DNA from: Ramlibacter tataouinensis
GTDB lineage: Bacteria; Pseudomonadota; Gammaproteobacteria; Burkholderiales; Burkholderiaceae_C
Assembly: GCF_001580455.1 (NCBI RefSeq)
Contig: NZ_CP010951.1
Coordinates: forward strand, 3,745,001-3,809,000
DNA: 64,000 nucleotides
Reading direction: 5' to 3'
In this document: positions 8,459 through 17,465 of the stretch, in pieces
Layout of the letters: the number at the start of each line of letters is the position of its first letter
Numbering within the stretch: position 1 is the first letter of the stretch
The notes under the pieces: model-generated
The model's input: only the letters and a program-made list of their open reading frames with translations
The model's database searches: none
Told to the model about the DNA's origin: nothing
Translations under genes and position numbers: made by a program

Positions 8459-9691
8459 ATGACCTTGTCGCGCGCGTCACGCCTTCGACTCCTGCTGGCC
8501 GTCCTGAGCGCCGGCGTACTTTCGGCCGCTTGCAGCCCCTCCGGCCAGGCCCAGAACGCGCCCGGTGGCGGCATGCCGCCGCCCGAAGTTGGCGTTGTCA
8601 CCGTCACCCCGGGCGACGTGGGACTGATCACCGAACTGCCGGGCCGGCTGGAAGCCTCGCGCGTGGCGCAGGTGCGGGCCCGCGCCGCCGGCATCGTGCA
8701 GCAGCGGCTCTTCCGCGAGGGCAGCGACGTGCGCGCCGGCCAGCCGCTGTTCAAGATCGATCCCGCCCCCTACGCGGCGCAGCAGGCCAGCGCCCAGGCG
8801 ACGCTGGCGCGCGCCGAGGCCAACCTGGTCCAGGCCAGCGCGCTGGCCGAGCGCTACAAGCCGCTGGTGGCCGCCAACGCGGTGAGCAAGCAGGACTACG
8901 CCAATGCCGTGTCCGCCGAGCAGCAGGCCCGGGCCGAAGTCGCGGCCGCCAAGGCGGCGGTGCAGACGGCGAGCATCAACCTGAACTACGCGACCGTGAC
9001 GGCGCCGATCTCCGGCCGCATCGGGCGGGCGCTGGTCACCGAGGGCGCGCTGGTGGGGCAGGGCGAAGCCACGCAGCTCGCGCTGATCCAGCAGATCAAC
9101 CCGATGTACGTCAACTTCACGCAGTCGGCCAGCGAAGTGCTGGGGCTGCGCCGCGCGCTGAACGAAGGCCGGCTGAAGCGGGCGCCGGGGCAGGATGGGG
9201 CACTGGTGCGCGTGATGCTCGAGGACGGCAGCGAGTTCCCGCAACCGGGGCGCCTGCTGTTCTCCGACCTGTCGGTCGACCCGACCAGCGGCCAGATCAC
9301 GCTGCGGGCTGAAGTGCCGAACCCCAACGGCTTGCTGCTGCCGGGCCTGTACGTGCGCGTGCGACTGGAGCAGGCCAAGGTCGGCAATGCGGTCCTGCTG
9401 CCGCAGCAGGCGGTGACGCGCTCGCCCCAGGGTGACAGCGTGATGGTGGTCGACCCGCAGGGGCAGGTGAGCCCGCGCAACGTGAAGATCGGCAACCAGC
9501 AGGACGGCAAGTGGGTCATCCTCGACGGCCTGAAGGCCGGCGAGACGGTGATGGTCGACGGCTTCCAGAAGCTGCATCCCGGGGCGCCCGTCAAGCCGGT
9601 GCCTTGGTCGCCGCCCGGCGCCGCTGCCGCCAAGGCCGCTTCCGCGCCGGCTTCGGCGACGGCTTCCGCCTCGGCGCCGGCCAAGCCCTGA
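8459..9691 (+). CDS. RND efflux periplasmic adaptor subunit (AcrA/MexA-like)
   Basis: A 410-residue membrane-fusion protein linking the RND pump to the outer-membrane channel. The N-terminus is a lipoprotein-type signal ending AGVLSAAC (Cys25), so the mature protein is probably lipid-anchored in the inner membrane. The lipoyl halves are recognisable (VRARAAGIVQQRLFREGSDV and VTAPISGRIGRALVTEGALV), flanking an alpha-hairpin rich in Ala and Gln. The C-terminus is an Ala/Pro/Ser-rich tail. It is the first gene of a four-gene operon; the pump gene begins 9 bp later. No regulator gene adjoins, and the inducer and substrates are unknown. Confidence 0.95.
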   Translation: MTLSRASRLRLLLAVLSAGVLSAACSPSGQAQNAPGGGMPPPEVGVVTVTPGDVGLITELPGRLEASRVAQVRARAAGIVQQRLFREGSDVRAGQPLFKIDPAPYAAQQASAQATLARAEANLVQASALAERYKPLVAANAVSKQDYANAVSAEQQARAEVAAAKAAVQTASINLNYATVTAPISGRIGRALVTEGALVGQGEATQLALIQQINPMYVNFTQSASEVLGLRRALNEGRLKRAPGQDGALVRVMLEDGSEFPQPGRLLFSDLSVDPTSGQITLRAEVPNPNGLLLPGLYVRVRLEQAKVGNAVLLPQQAVTRSPQGDSVMVVDPQGQVSPRNVKIGNQQDGKWVILDGLKAGETVMVDGFQKLHPGAPVKPVPWSPPGAAAAKAASAPASATASASAPAKP

Positions 9692-9700
9692 GGTCGCCGC

Positions 9701-12700
9701 ATGTCCAGGTTCTTCATTGACCGCCCGGTCTTTGCATGGGTGATCGCGCTGTTCATCCTGGTGATGGGCAGCGTGGCCGTGAGCAAGCTGCCGGTGGCGC
9801 AGTACCCCTCGGTCGCGCCGCCATCCATCGTGGTGAATACGGTGTATCCGGGCGCTTCGGCGCAGACGCTGGAAGACACCGTGCTGTCCATCATCGAACA
9901 GGAGATGAACGGCTCGCCCGGCCTGATCTACATGGAGTCGGTCGCGCAGGCCAACGGCACCGGCGCCATCACGCTCACCTTCGAGTCCGGCACCAACCCC
10001 GACCTGGCACAGGTGGACGTGCAGAACCGCCTGAGCCGCGCGGCGCCGCGCCTGCCGGCCGCGGTGACGCAGCAGGGTGTGCGCGTGGACAAGTCGCGCA
10101 GCAACTTCCTGCTGTTCACCATCCTGTCGTCGGATGACCCGGCCTGGGACCCGGTGGCGCTGGGCGACTTCGCCTCGCGCAACGTGCTGCCGGAGATCCA
10201 GCGCATCCCGGGCGTCGGGCAGGCGCAGTTGTTCGGCACCGAGCGCGCCATGCGCATCTGGCTCGATCCGGCCAAGCTGATCGCCTTCAACCTGTCGGCC
10301 ACCGACGTCAACGCGGCCATCCGCGCGCAGAACGCGCAGGTATCGGCCGGCGCGATCGGCGACATGCCGAACGTGGCCGGCCAGGGCATCGCCGCCACCA
10401 TCGTGGTGAACGGCCAGCTCACCTCGCCCGAGGAGTTCGGCAACCTGGTGCTGCGCGCCAACACCGACGGTTCGACGGTGCGCCTGCGCGACGTGGCGCG
10501 GATCGAACTGGGCGCGCAGGGCTACGCGGTGTCGGCGCGGCTGAACGGCAGGCCCTCCACCGGCATCGGTGTGCAGCTGGCGCCCACTGGCAACGCCCTG
10601 GCCACGGCCAAGGCGATCCGGGCCCGCATGGAGGAGCTGTCGCGCTTCTTCCCCAAGGGTATGAAGTGGGGCATCCCCTACGACAGCTCGCGCTTCGTCA
10701 GCATCTCGATCTCGCAGGTGGTCGAGACCCTGCTCGAGGCCATGGTGCTGGTGTTCCTGGTGATGTTCCTGTTCCTGCAGAACCTGCGCTACACCGCGAT
10801 CCCGGCGGTGGTGGTGCCGGTGTCGCTGCTGGGCACCTTCGCCGTGCTGTCGGCGCTGGGCTTCTCGATCAACGTGCTGACCATGTTCGGCATGGTGCTG
10901 GTGATCGGCATCGTGGTGGACGACGCCATCGTGGTGGTCGAGAACGTCGAGCGCATCATGAGCGAGGAGGGGCTGCCGCCGCGCGAGGCGACGATCAAGG
11001 CCATGGGCCAGATCCAGGGCGCCATCGTCGGCATCACGCTGGTGCTGATCTCGGTGTTCGTGCCGCTGGCCTTTTTCGGCGGGGCGGTGGGCAACATCTA
11101 CAAGCAGTTTTCCGCCGTGATGGTGAGCTCCATCGCGTTCTCGGCCTTCATGGCGCTGTCGCTCACGCCGGCGCTGTGCGCCACGCTGCTCAAGCCCATG
11201 CAGGCCGGCCACCACATGGAGAAGACCGGCTTCTTCGGCCGCTTCAACCGGGGCTTCGCACGCACCGCCAAGGGCTATGAGAGTTTCGTGGCGCGCATCC
11301 TGCGGCGTATCCCCCGGGCACTCGTGGTCTACGCCGGTGTGCTGGTGGCCGTGGCCTTCCTGTTCTGGCGCCTGCCGACCTCCTTCCTGCCGAACGAGGA
11401 CCAGGGTTACCTGATCATCAATGTGCAGCTACCCCCCGGCGCCACGGTGGAGCGCACCACCTCGGTGATGCGGCAGGTGGAGGACTTCGTCCTCAAGCAG
11501 CCCGAGGTGCAGAGCATGGTGGGCGTGCTGGGCTTCTCCTTCTCCGGCCAGGGGCAGAACGCCGGCCTGGCGTTCGTGACGCTGAAGGACTGGAGCGAGC
11601 GCAAGGGCAGCGAGCACACGGCGCAATCGATTGCCGGCCGCGCCTTCGGGGCGCTGTCGGGCATCCGCGACGCCTTCATCTTCCCCTTGAGTCCGCCGCC
11701 GATTCCCGAACTGGGCACGGCCACCGGCTTCAACATGCGGCTGCAGGACCGCGGCGGCCAGGGCCACGCGGCGCTGGTGGCAGCGCGCAACCAGCTGCTC
11801 GGGCTGGCGGCGCAGAGCAAGATCGTCGCCGGCGTGCGTCCGGACGGCCTGGAGGACGCGCCGCAGCTGCAGATCGACATCGACCGGGACAAGGCCAATG
11901 CGCTGGGCGTCACCTTCGACTCGATCAATTCCACCCTGTCCACCTCGCTGGGTTCGTCCTACGTCAACGACTTCCCGAACCGCGGGCGCCTGCAGCGCGT
12001 GGTGGTGCAGGCCGACGCGCCGTCGCGCATGCAGCCGGAAGACCTGCTGCGCCTGACGGCCAACAACAGCCGGGGCGTGCCGGTGCCGCTGTCGGCCTTC
12101 GCCAGTACCCACTGGGTGACCGGCGCCATGCAGACCATCCGCTACAACGGCTATCCGGCCATGCGCATCGCGGGCGACGCGGCGCCCGGCCGCAGCACCG
12201 GCGAGGCGATGGAGGAGATGGAGCGGCTGGCGGCGCAGTTGCCGTCCGGCTTCGCCTACGAGTGGACCGGCATCTCGCGCGAGGAAAAGCTGTCGGGCGC
12301 GCAGGCGGCCGTGCTGCTCGGCTTCTCGCTGCTGGCGGTGTTCCTGTGCCTGGCGGCGCTGTACGAGAGCTGGTCGATCCCGATCTCGGTGATCCTGGTG
12401 GTGCCGCTGGGCATCGTCGGCGCCCTGCTGGGCGCGACGCTGCGCGGTTTTCCGAACGACGTGTACTTCAAGGTCGGCCTGGTGGCCATCATCGGGCTGT
12501 CGGGCAAGAACGCGGTGCTGATCATCGAGTACGCCAAGGACCTGCACGCGCAGGGCAAGAGCCTGACCGAGGCGGTGCTGGCGGCCTGCCACCTGCGGTT
12601 CCGCCCGATCATCATGACCTCGATGGCCTTCATCCTGGGCGTGCTGCCGCTGGTGATCGCCACCGGCGCCGGCTCGGCCAGCCAGCGCGCCATCGGCACC

Positions 12701-12859
12701 GGCGTGATGGGCGGCATGCTCACCGCCACCAGCCTGCTGGTGCTGTTCGTGCCGGTGTTCTTCGTGGTGATACGCAAGCTCTTCAAGGGCAGCGAACGGC
12801 AGCGGCGCATGTACGCGCACGAGCTGGACAAAGGGGCCGTCCCCGGAAGCGCGGAATGA
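9701..12859 (+). CDS. RND multidrug efflux pump, HAE1 family (AcrB/MexB-like)
   Basis: A 1052-residue inner-membrane proton/drug antiporter of full AcrB length. It opens with MSRFFIDRPVFAWVIALFIL. The proton-relay residues are present: the paired aspartates in GIVVDDAIVVVENVERI (TM4) and the lysine in GLSGKNAVLIIEYAKDL (TM10). Porter-domain sequences such as NQNPD-type linkers and the duplicated N- and C-halves are as expected. HAE1 pumps export hydrophobic and amphiphilic compounds from the periplasm and membrane. Its stop overlaps the start of the outer-membrane channel gene as ATGA. Confidence 0.97.
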   Translation: MSRFFIDRPVFAWVIALFILVMGSVAVSKLPVAQYPSVAPPSIVVNTVYPGASAQTLEDTVLSIIEQEMNGSPGLIYMESVAQANGTGAITLTFESGTNPDLAQVDVQNRLSRAAPRLPAAVTQQGVRVDKSRSNFLLFTILSSDDPAWDPVALGDFASRNVLPEIQRIPGVGQAQLFGTERAMRIWLDPAKLIAFNLSATDVNAAIRAQNAQVSAGAIGDMPNVAGQGIAATIVVNGQLTSPEEFGNLVLRANTDGSTVRLRDVARIELGAQGYAVSARLNGRPSTGIGVQLAPTGNALATAKAIRARMEELSRFFPKGMKWGIPYDSSRFVSISISQVVETLLEAMVLVFLVMFLFLQNLRYTAIPAVVVPVSLLGTFAVLSALGFSINVLTMFGMVLVIGIVVDDAIVVVENVERIMSEEGLPPREATIKAMGQIQGAIVGITLVLISVFVPLAFFGGAVGNIYKQFSAVMVSSIAFSAFMALSLTPALCATLLKPMQAGHHMEKTGFFGRFNRGFARTAKGYESFVARILRRIPRALVVYAGVLVAVAFLFWRLPTSFLPNEDQGYLIINVQLPPGATVERTTSVMRQVEDFVLKQPEVQSMVGVLGFSFSGQGQNAGLAFVTLKDWSERKGSEHTAQSIAGRAFGALSGIRDAFIFPLSPPPIPELGTATGFNMRLQDRGGQGHAALVAARNQLLGLAAQSKIVAGVRPDGLEDAPQLQIDIDRDKANALGVTFDSINSTLSTSLGSSYVNDFPNRGRLQRVVVQADAPSRMQPEDLLRLTANNSRGVPVPLSAFASTHWVTGAMQTIRYNGYPAMRIAGDAAPGRSTGEAMEEMERLAAQLPSGFAYEWTGISREEKLSGAQAAVLLGFSLLAVFLCLAALYESWSIPISVILVVPLGIVGALLGATLRGFPNDVYFKVGLVAIIGLSGKNAVLIIEYAKDLHAQGKSLTEAVLAACHLRFRPIIMTSMAFILGVLPLVIATGAGSASQRAIGTGVMGGMLTATSLLVLFVPVFFVVIRKLFKGSERQRRMYAHELDKGAVPGSAE

Positions 12860-14229
12860 AGAAGAAACTGATTGCCCTCGGCGCCTCCGTGTTCCTGGGC
12901 GCCTGTTCGATGATCCCGGCCTACCAGCGGCCGGCGGCGCCGGTACCCGACAACTGGGGTTATGCCTCGGCGGAGAAAGGGCCGGCGGCGGCCGCGCTGC
13001 CCTGGCAGGACTTTTTTGCCGATGCGCGCCTGAAGCAGCTGATCGGCATTTCGCTGGTGAACAACCGCGACCTGCGCATCGCCATGCTCAACGTCGAGCA
13101 GGCCAGGGCGGCGTACAACATCCAGCGGGCTGACCAGTTCCCGACCGTCGGCGTCACGGTGGCGGGATCGCGCGCGCCGAACACCTCGGGCGTCATGACC
13201 ACGCAGTACACCGCGGCCCTGGGCTTCACGGCCTGGGAAGTGGACCTGTTCGGGCGCGTGGCGAGCCTGAGCCAGTCGGCGCTCGCTGAATTTTTCGCGA
13301 CCGAGGAAGGGCGCAAGGCGGCGCAGATCAGCCTGGTGTCCAGTGTCGCCGCCACCTGGGTGGCGCTGGTGGCCGATGACGAGGCGCTGGAGATCACCCG
13401 CCAGACGCTGGCCACGCGCGAAGAGTCGCTGCGCCTGACCCGCCTGCGCTTCGAGAACGGCGCGACCTCCGAGCTGGATTTCCGGCTGGCCGAATCGCTG
13501 GTGGAGACCGCGCGGGCAGCGTTGGCGCAGCTCACGCGGCAACGCGCGCTCGACCTCAATGCGCTGGCGCTGCTCCTTGGCCAGCCGGTGCCGGCGCAAT
13601 TCCAGACTTCGGCGAGCACCGAATCGGTCCAACTGCCGGACTTGCCGGCGGGAACGCCCTCTGAAGTGCTGACGGGCCGGCCGGACGTGCGACAGGCCGA
13701 GCAACTGCTGATGGCCGCCAATGCCAACATCGGTGCGGCGCGCGCCGCGTTCTTCCCCCGCATCACGCTCACGGCCGGCGTTGGCCGCTCCAGCAGCGAG
13801 CTTTCGCGTCTGTTCCAGGGCGGCGCATGGAACTGGACGGTGGCACCGACCCTGGTGCAGCCGATCTTCGATGCCGGCCGCAACCGCGCAAATCTCGCGG
13901 CCACGGAGACCGGCCGCGACATCGCGATTGCGCAGTACGAACGCGCCATCCAGTCGGCCTTCCGCGAGGTGGCGGACTCGCTGGCCGGGCGCGCTACCTT
14001 CGGCGACCAGGTGCAGGCGCTGCAGCGCGCGGTCGAGGCGGAAGCCGTTCGCTTCAAGCTCTCGGAATTGCGCTACAACAGCGGCGTGGCCAGCTACCTC
14101 GACCTGCTCGATGCGCAGCGCGCGCTCTACACCGCGCGGCTGCTGCTGGTGCAAACGCGCGCCCAGCAGCTGCAAAGCCAGTTGTTGCTGTACAAGGCCC
14201 TGGGCGGCGGCTGGACCCAGGCGTCATGA
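12856..14229 (+). CDS. RND efflux outer-membrane channel lipoprotein (OprM/NodT-like)
   Basis: A 457-residue TolC-superfamily outer-membrane factor that completes the tripartite pump. The signal MKKKLIALGASVFLGACSMI has a clear LGAC lipobox. Two OEP repeats follow, each with long amphipathic helices; diagnostic segments are WEVDLFGRV, NGATSELDF, PTLVQPIFDAGRN and LRYNSGVASYLDLLDAQRAL. Start and stop both lie in ATGA overlaps (with the pump gene before and the amidase gene after), so stoichiometry is probably set by translational coupling. Confidence 0.95.
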   Translation: MKKKLIALGASVFLGACSMIPAYQRPAAPVPDNWGYASAEKGPAAAALPWQDFFADARLKQLIGISLVNNRDLRIAMLNVEQARAAYNIQRADQFPTVGVTVAGSRAPNTSGVMTTQYTAALGFTAWEVDLFGRVASLSQSALAEFFATEEGRKAAQISLVSSVAATWVALVADDEALEITRQTLATREESLRLTRLRFENGATSELDFRLAESLVETARAALAQLTRQRALDLNALALLLGQPVPAQFQTSASTESVQLPDLPAGTPSEVLTGRPDVRQAEQLLMAANANIGAARAAFFPRITLTAGVGRSSSELSRLFQGGAWNWTVAPTLVQPIFDAGRNRANLAATETGRDIAIAQYERAIQSAFREVADSLAGRATFGDQVQALQRAVEAEAVRFKLSELRYNSGVASYLDLLDAQRALYTARLLLVQTRAQQLQSQLLLYKALGGGWTQAS

Positions 14230-15419
14230 TGGAAGGCCTGGACCGCATCCGCGCCGCCGACATTGCACTGAAGGCCTTCGCGGCGTTGCGCGACGAGGAT
14301 TCCGTGCAACAGCTGGCGCGGCAGCTGAAGGGCCCGCTGGCGGGCCAGTGGGTGGCGGTCAAGGACATCTTCGACACCGCCGACCTGCCTACAGGCTACG
14401 GCTCGCCGATCTATGAGGGCCACCAGCCGGCCACCGACGCGGCCATGGTGGGGATCATCCGGCAGGCGGGCGGCCTGGTGATCGGCAAGGCCGTCAGCAC
14501 CGAGTTCGCCTACCTGCATCCCGCGGCCACCCTGAATCCGGCCGCGCCGGGATGCACCCCGGGTGGATCGTCCGCAGGTTCGGCCGCGGCGGTGGCGGCC
14601 GGGCTGGTGCCGCTGGCGATCGGCTCGCAGACGGGCGGCTCCATCGTGCGGCCGGCCTCGTACTGCGGCGTCGTTGGCTTCAAGCCGACCTTCGGCATGT
14701 TGCCGACCGCGGGCATGAAGTCCTTCTCCTGGTCACTCGATACCGTGGGCCTGTTCGCGCGCTCGGTGGGCGAGGTCGGCCGCTTCGCCCAGGCCGTGAG
14801 TGGCAGGCGCATCCAGGCCGGCCGGCAGGCAGCGCCCACCTCATGGAGCGTAGGCATTCCGCGGTCATATCCCTGGGGCGCACTGAGCGACAGTGCGGCG
14901 CAGGCACTCGATCTGGCGACCAAGCGCTTGCGTGAAGCCGGTGCCCGCGTGGTCGAATGCGAGCTGCCGGCCTGGGCCGGGGACGCCTTCCACGCCCACG
15001 ACGCGATACAGGGCTGGGAAGCAGCGCGCTCGCTGGCGCGCGAGATCGACACGGACCTCGATCGCCTGTCGCCGCTGCTGCGCGACTACCTGCTGCAGGC
15101 ACGCCAGATTGGCGACCCGGACTACGCCGCGGCGCAGGCCGTCGCGGCCGGCGCGCGCCTGGCCTGCGCGCCATGGCTGCCGGGCATCGACGTGCTGCTC
15201 ACGCCGAGCGCGCCGGACGAGCCGCCTGGCGGCTATGCCAGCACGGGCACATCGACCTTCAACCGCGCCTGGACCCTGCTCGGCACGCCCTGCCTGAACG
15301 TGCCCGGCGCCACTGGCGTCAACGGCTTGCCGATGGGCCTGCAGGTGATCGCGCCGCCGGGCGAAGACAGCCGCTGCCTGGCGGCGGGCTTGATGCTCGA
15401 AAGCTTGTTGCGTCCCTGA
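14226..15419 (+). CDS. Amidase-signature family hydrolase coupled to the efflux operon
   Basis: A 397-residue amidase-signature enzyme, shorter than the usual 450-500. The catalytic Ser-cisSer-Lys triad is visible: Lys in GQWVAVKDIFDTAD, cis-Ser in CTPGGSSAGSAAAVAAG, and the nucleophile in IGSQTGGSIVRPAS (normally GSDTGGS; Asp is Gln here). No signal peptide, so it is cytoplasmic. The ATG at 14226 overlaps the channel-gene stop as ATGA. Co-translation with an RND channel is unusual for an amidase. It may inactivate or scavenge an amide that the pump exports, but this is inference. Substrate unknown. Confidence 0.9.
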   Translation: MMEGLDRIRAADIALKAFAALRDEDSVQQLARQLKGPLAGQWVAVKDIFDTADLPTGYGSPIYEGHQPATDAAMVGIIRQAGGLVIGKAVSTEFAYLHPAATLNPAAPGCTPGGSSAGSAAAVAAGLVPLAIGSQTGGSIVRPASYCGVVGFKPTFGMLPTAGMKSFSWSLDTVGLFARSVGEVGRFAQAVSGRRIQAGRQAAPTSWSVGIPRSYPWGALSDSAAQALDLATKRLREAGARVVECELPAWAGDAFHAHDAIQGWEAARSLAREIDTDLDRLSPLLRDYLLQARQIGDPDYAAAQAVAAGARLACAPWLPGIDVLLTPSAPDEPPGGYASTGTSTFNRAWTLLGTPCLNVPGATGVNGLPMGLQVIAPPGEDSRCLAAGLMLESLLRP

Positions 15420-15427
15420 GGTCGTGC

Positions 15428-15450
15428 GCCCTCTCGCTCTGCGAGAGGGC
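15428..15450. terminator. 10-bp-stem hairpin between convergent genes
   Basis: GCCCTCTCGC and GCGAGAGGGC pair perfectly around a TCT loop, followed on the plus strand by AGGGGGTGAGGGC. No U-tract follows. Hairpins of this wording (CCCTCTC...GAGAGGG then GGGGTGAGGG) recur between genes in many beta- and gammaproteobacteria, so this is probably a copy of a dispersed intergenic repeat. Here it sits between the amidase and CDGSH genes, where it can serve as a bidirectional terminator. Confidence 0.6.
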
Positions 15451-15477
15451 AGGGGGTGAGGGCGGCAGCCTACGGAT

Positions 15478-16161
15478 TCAGTTGCCGTCGTCCTGAAAAT
15501 TGATGCTGCGGTGCGTACCGTCGCAGAACGGCTTGTTCTTCGATCCGCCGCACCGACAGAGGGTATAGCGCTCACGCGAGGCGCCTTCGCTCCAGTTCCC
15601 GGTGTCAAGATCAAATCCCTCGACCTCATAGGGGCCGTTTCGCGCGATCCGAATGCGGGGAGCACGCGCCTCACTGGGTCCGGGTTGGCCGTGCCATGTG
15701 TATCGAAGCGCGCCCGATGGGCAGCGTCGAACGACTTCGGCGATGGCGTCTGCGTCGGCCCGATCCGGCTGGATCCATGGCCTTTCTCCTTCGCGGAAGA
15801 CCAGCGGAAGCGACTTGGCGCACCGCCCCGACGCCGAGCACTGAAGACGGTTGAAGCTCACGACGAGGTTGGCGCCCGGGTAGTCCACGACGCCATCCGG
15901 CGTGCGGTCCGGTCGCTGATCGTCCGAAAATCCGATCCGGATGTGGGAGCTGTCACAGAACGGCTTTTTGTGCGAAGCGCCGCAGCGACACAAGGCGACG
16001 CCGTTCCAGCCCTGGAGCCGCTCTCCCTTCGAATTCGTCAGGTCGTCGACCGCAACCAGATAGGGTCCGTTGCGTGACAACCTGATGCGAGGTTTTTGTT
16101 TATCCGGAAGGGATTGGCGCACGGCCCCAGGCGGCAAGAACACGACGGGTTCCTCCTTCAT
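15478..16161 (-). CDS. Double CDGSH-type iron-sulfur protein with a central ferredoxin-like domain
   Basis: A 227-residue protein with three metal-site regions. The N-terminal CDGSH-type motif is CRCGASHKKPFCDSSH (residues about 58-73), with Cys3His1 ligands for a [2Fe-2S] cluster. The middle region, about 100-165, is a divergent mono-cluster ferredoxin segment (RLQCSASGRCAKSLPLVF and later VVRRCPSGALRY, Fer4_19-like). The C-terminal CDGSH motif is CRCGGSKNKPFCDGTH. The ATG at 16161 has AGGAGG about 7 bp upstream. There is no signal peptide. Related proteins are thought to act in redox or iron sensing; the partner is unknown. A single protein could hold three clusters. Confidence 0.9.
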   Translation of the reverse strand: MKEEPVVFLPPGAVRQSLPDKQKPRIRLSRNGPYLVAVDDLTNSKGERLQGWNGVALCRCGASHKKPFCDSSHIRIGFSDDQRPDRTPDGVVDYPGANLVVSFNRLQCSASGRCAKSLPLVFREGERPWIQPDRADADAIAEVVRRCPSGALRYTWHGQPGPSEARAPRIRIARNGPYEVEGFDLDTGNWSEGASRERYTLCRCGGSKNKPFCDGTHRSINFQDDGN

Positions 16162-16385
16162 CCTGCACCTCCTGAAGCCCAAGGTTCGAGGCCAATGTGC
16201 GTGAGCGCCAGCCAAGCGTACACCTGATTCCTGACGGATCTACCTCGGCCTTCTGCCCACAAAGCCTCGCACCGCTGCCATCAAGAACGGTGATGGGCGA
16301 GAACCGCAAGCGGCTCAGAACGAGTCATGCCACATCGCTGCAGCCGACCATGAGCCGTGACAGGTCGGGCCGGAGCCGGGCGCCT

Positions 16386-16922
16386 TCACTTCAGCTCGAA
16401 CACCAGGCAGGTCGTCGTGCCATGCGCGTAGACCGTGCCATCCGGCCCGTACAGGCGCGCTTCGGCCGTGGCCAGTTGCCGGCCGCAGTGGATGATCTTG
16501 CCTTCGGCGCGAACGCGCGGCGCCTTGCTGCCGATGGCGCGCACCAGGTTCACGCTCAGTTCGGCCGTGGTGTAGGCCGTTCCAGGAGGCAGCATGGTGT
16601 TCACCGCGCAGCCCAGCGCCGAATCCAGCAGCGTCGCATACCAGCCGCCGTGGATGCCGCCCATGGGATTGAGATGCGCAGGGCCGGGCGTGCCCTGGAA
16701 CACGACGCGGCCGCGCTCCACCTCGATCAGGTCGAAGTCCAGCGTCTTGGAGATCGGCGCCGCCGGGATCTCGCCGCTCAGCACGGCCTGCAACATCTCC
16801 AGGCCGCTCTTGCCGGCCACCTGTTCCGGCCGGGCCACGCCGACACCGCTGCCGGCTTCGATCCGTGCCTTCACTTCGCGCTCCAGCGCCAACCACGCCT
16901 CGAGCTGGTTCACTTCACTCAT
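16386..16922 (-). CDS. PaaI/YdiI-type hotdog-fold acyl-CoA thioesterase
   Basis: A 178-residue hotdog-fold thioesterase. The core motif HLNPMGGIHGGWYATLLDSA (about residues 83-102) carries the HGG turn and the acidic residue typical of PaaI-type enzymes, which hydrolyse acyl- or aryl-CoA thioesters. The ATG at 16922 is preceded by AAGGAG at a good distance. It is divergent from the MarR gene across 55 bp that holds two near-palindromes, so it is the likely target of that regulator. The thioester substrate is unknown; MarR control hints at an aromatic-acid CoA ester. Confidence 0.88.
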   Translation of the reverse strand: MSEVNQLEAWLALEREVKARIEAGSGVGVARPEQVAGKSGLEMLQAVLSGEIPAAPISKTLDFDLIEVERGRVVFQGTPGPAHLNPMGGIHGGWYATLLDSALGCAVNTMLPPGTAYTTAELSVNLVRAIGSKAPRVRAEGKIIHCGRQLATAEARLYGPDGTVYAHGTTTCLVFELK

Positions 16923-16942
16923 CGATACTCCTTGATCAACAC

Positions 16943-16970
16943 TTGCATATGCAACAGTTGCAGCTACAAT
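16943..16970 (+). promoter_or_regulatory. marR promoter with two overlapping palindromic operator candidates
   Basis: A -35 TTGCAT (16943-16948), a 16-bp spacer and a -10 TACAAT (16965-16970), with the MarR ATG only 7 bp further on. The -35 is the left half of the perfect palindrome TTGCATATGCAA (16943-16954). A second, one-mismatch palindrome TTGCAGCTACAA (16958-16969) covers the -10. Centre-to-centre spacing is 15 bp. MarR dimers bind such inverted repeats, so autorepression and repression of the divergent thioesterase gene are likely. Confidence 0.72.
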
Positions 16971-16977
16971 AAACGCC

Positions 16978-17418
16978 ATGGACGCCGCTGTCAAGCCGCA
17001 AGGCTGCACCAACCTCAAATTGCGCCAGCTGATGCGCCGCGTGGCGGCGCACTACGACGCCGAGGTCGGCAAGACCGGGCTCAAGGGCACGCAGTACTCG
17101 CTGCTGTCCTATGTCGCCAAGCTCGGCCCGATCCGTCCCGTGGACCTGGCGCGCGAGATGGGCATCCAGCCCTCCACGCTCACGCGCAACCTGCGCCCGC
17201 TGCTCGATGCCGGCCTGGCCGAGCTGGGGCCGGGGGCCGACCAGCGCAGCCGGCTGGTGAGCGTCACGGCGGCCGGCCGCGACAAGCGCCTCGAAGCGCA
17301 GCGGCGCTGGCGCATCGCGCAGGAGCGCATCAACGAGATGCTTGGCCCGCGTCGCGTGGTTGAGCTGCACGCGCTGATCGACGACTGCATGGAACGGCTG
17401 GCCGACGACGCCAGCTGA
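16978..17418 (+). CDS. MarR-family transcriptional regulator
   Basis: A 146-residue winged-helix DNA-binding protein. The helix-turn-helix and wing occupy about residues 55-105 (VDLAREMGIQPSTLTRNLRP then QRSRLVSVTAAGRDK). The N-terminal part begins with CTNLKLRQLMRRVAAHYDAE. Length and layout are standard for MarR. Effector ligands are typically phenolic or lipid-like compounds. The ATG at 16978 lies 7 bp from the -10 box, so the transcript is probably leaderless. It is expected to control itself and the divergent thioesterase through the palindromes in between. Confidence 0.9.
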   Translation: MDAAVKPQGCTNLKLRQLMRRVAAHYDAEVGKTGLKGTQYSLLSYVAKLGPIRPVDLAREMGIQPSTLTRNLRPLLDAGLAELGPGADQRSRLVSVTAAGRDKRLEAQRRWRIAQERINEMLGPRRVVELHALIDDCMERLADDAS

Positions 17419-17465
17419 TCCATGGCTGCAGCTCGATCGCATGGGTCGAGCAAAACCCGCACGGA

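Noticed and set aside
8477..11215. 912-codon open frame antisense to the RND adaptor and pump genes
   Set aside because: His/Arg/Gln-rich composition with no motif; both underlying plus-strand genes have complete family motifs.
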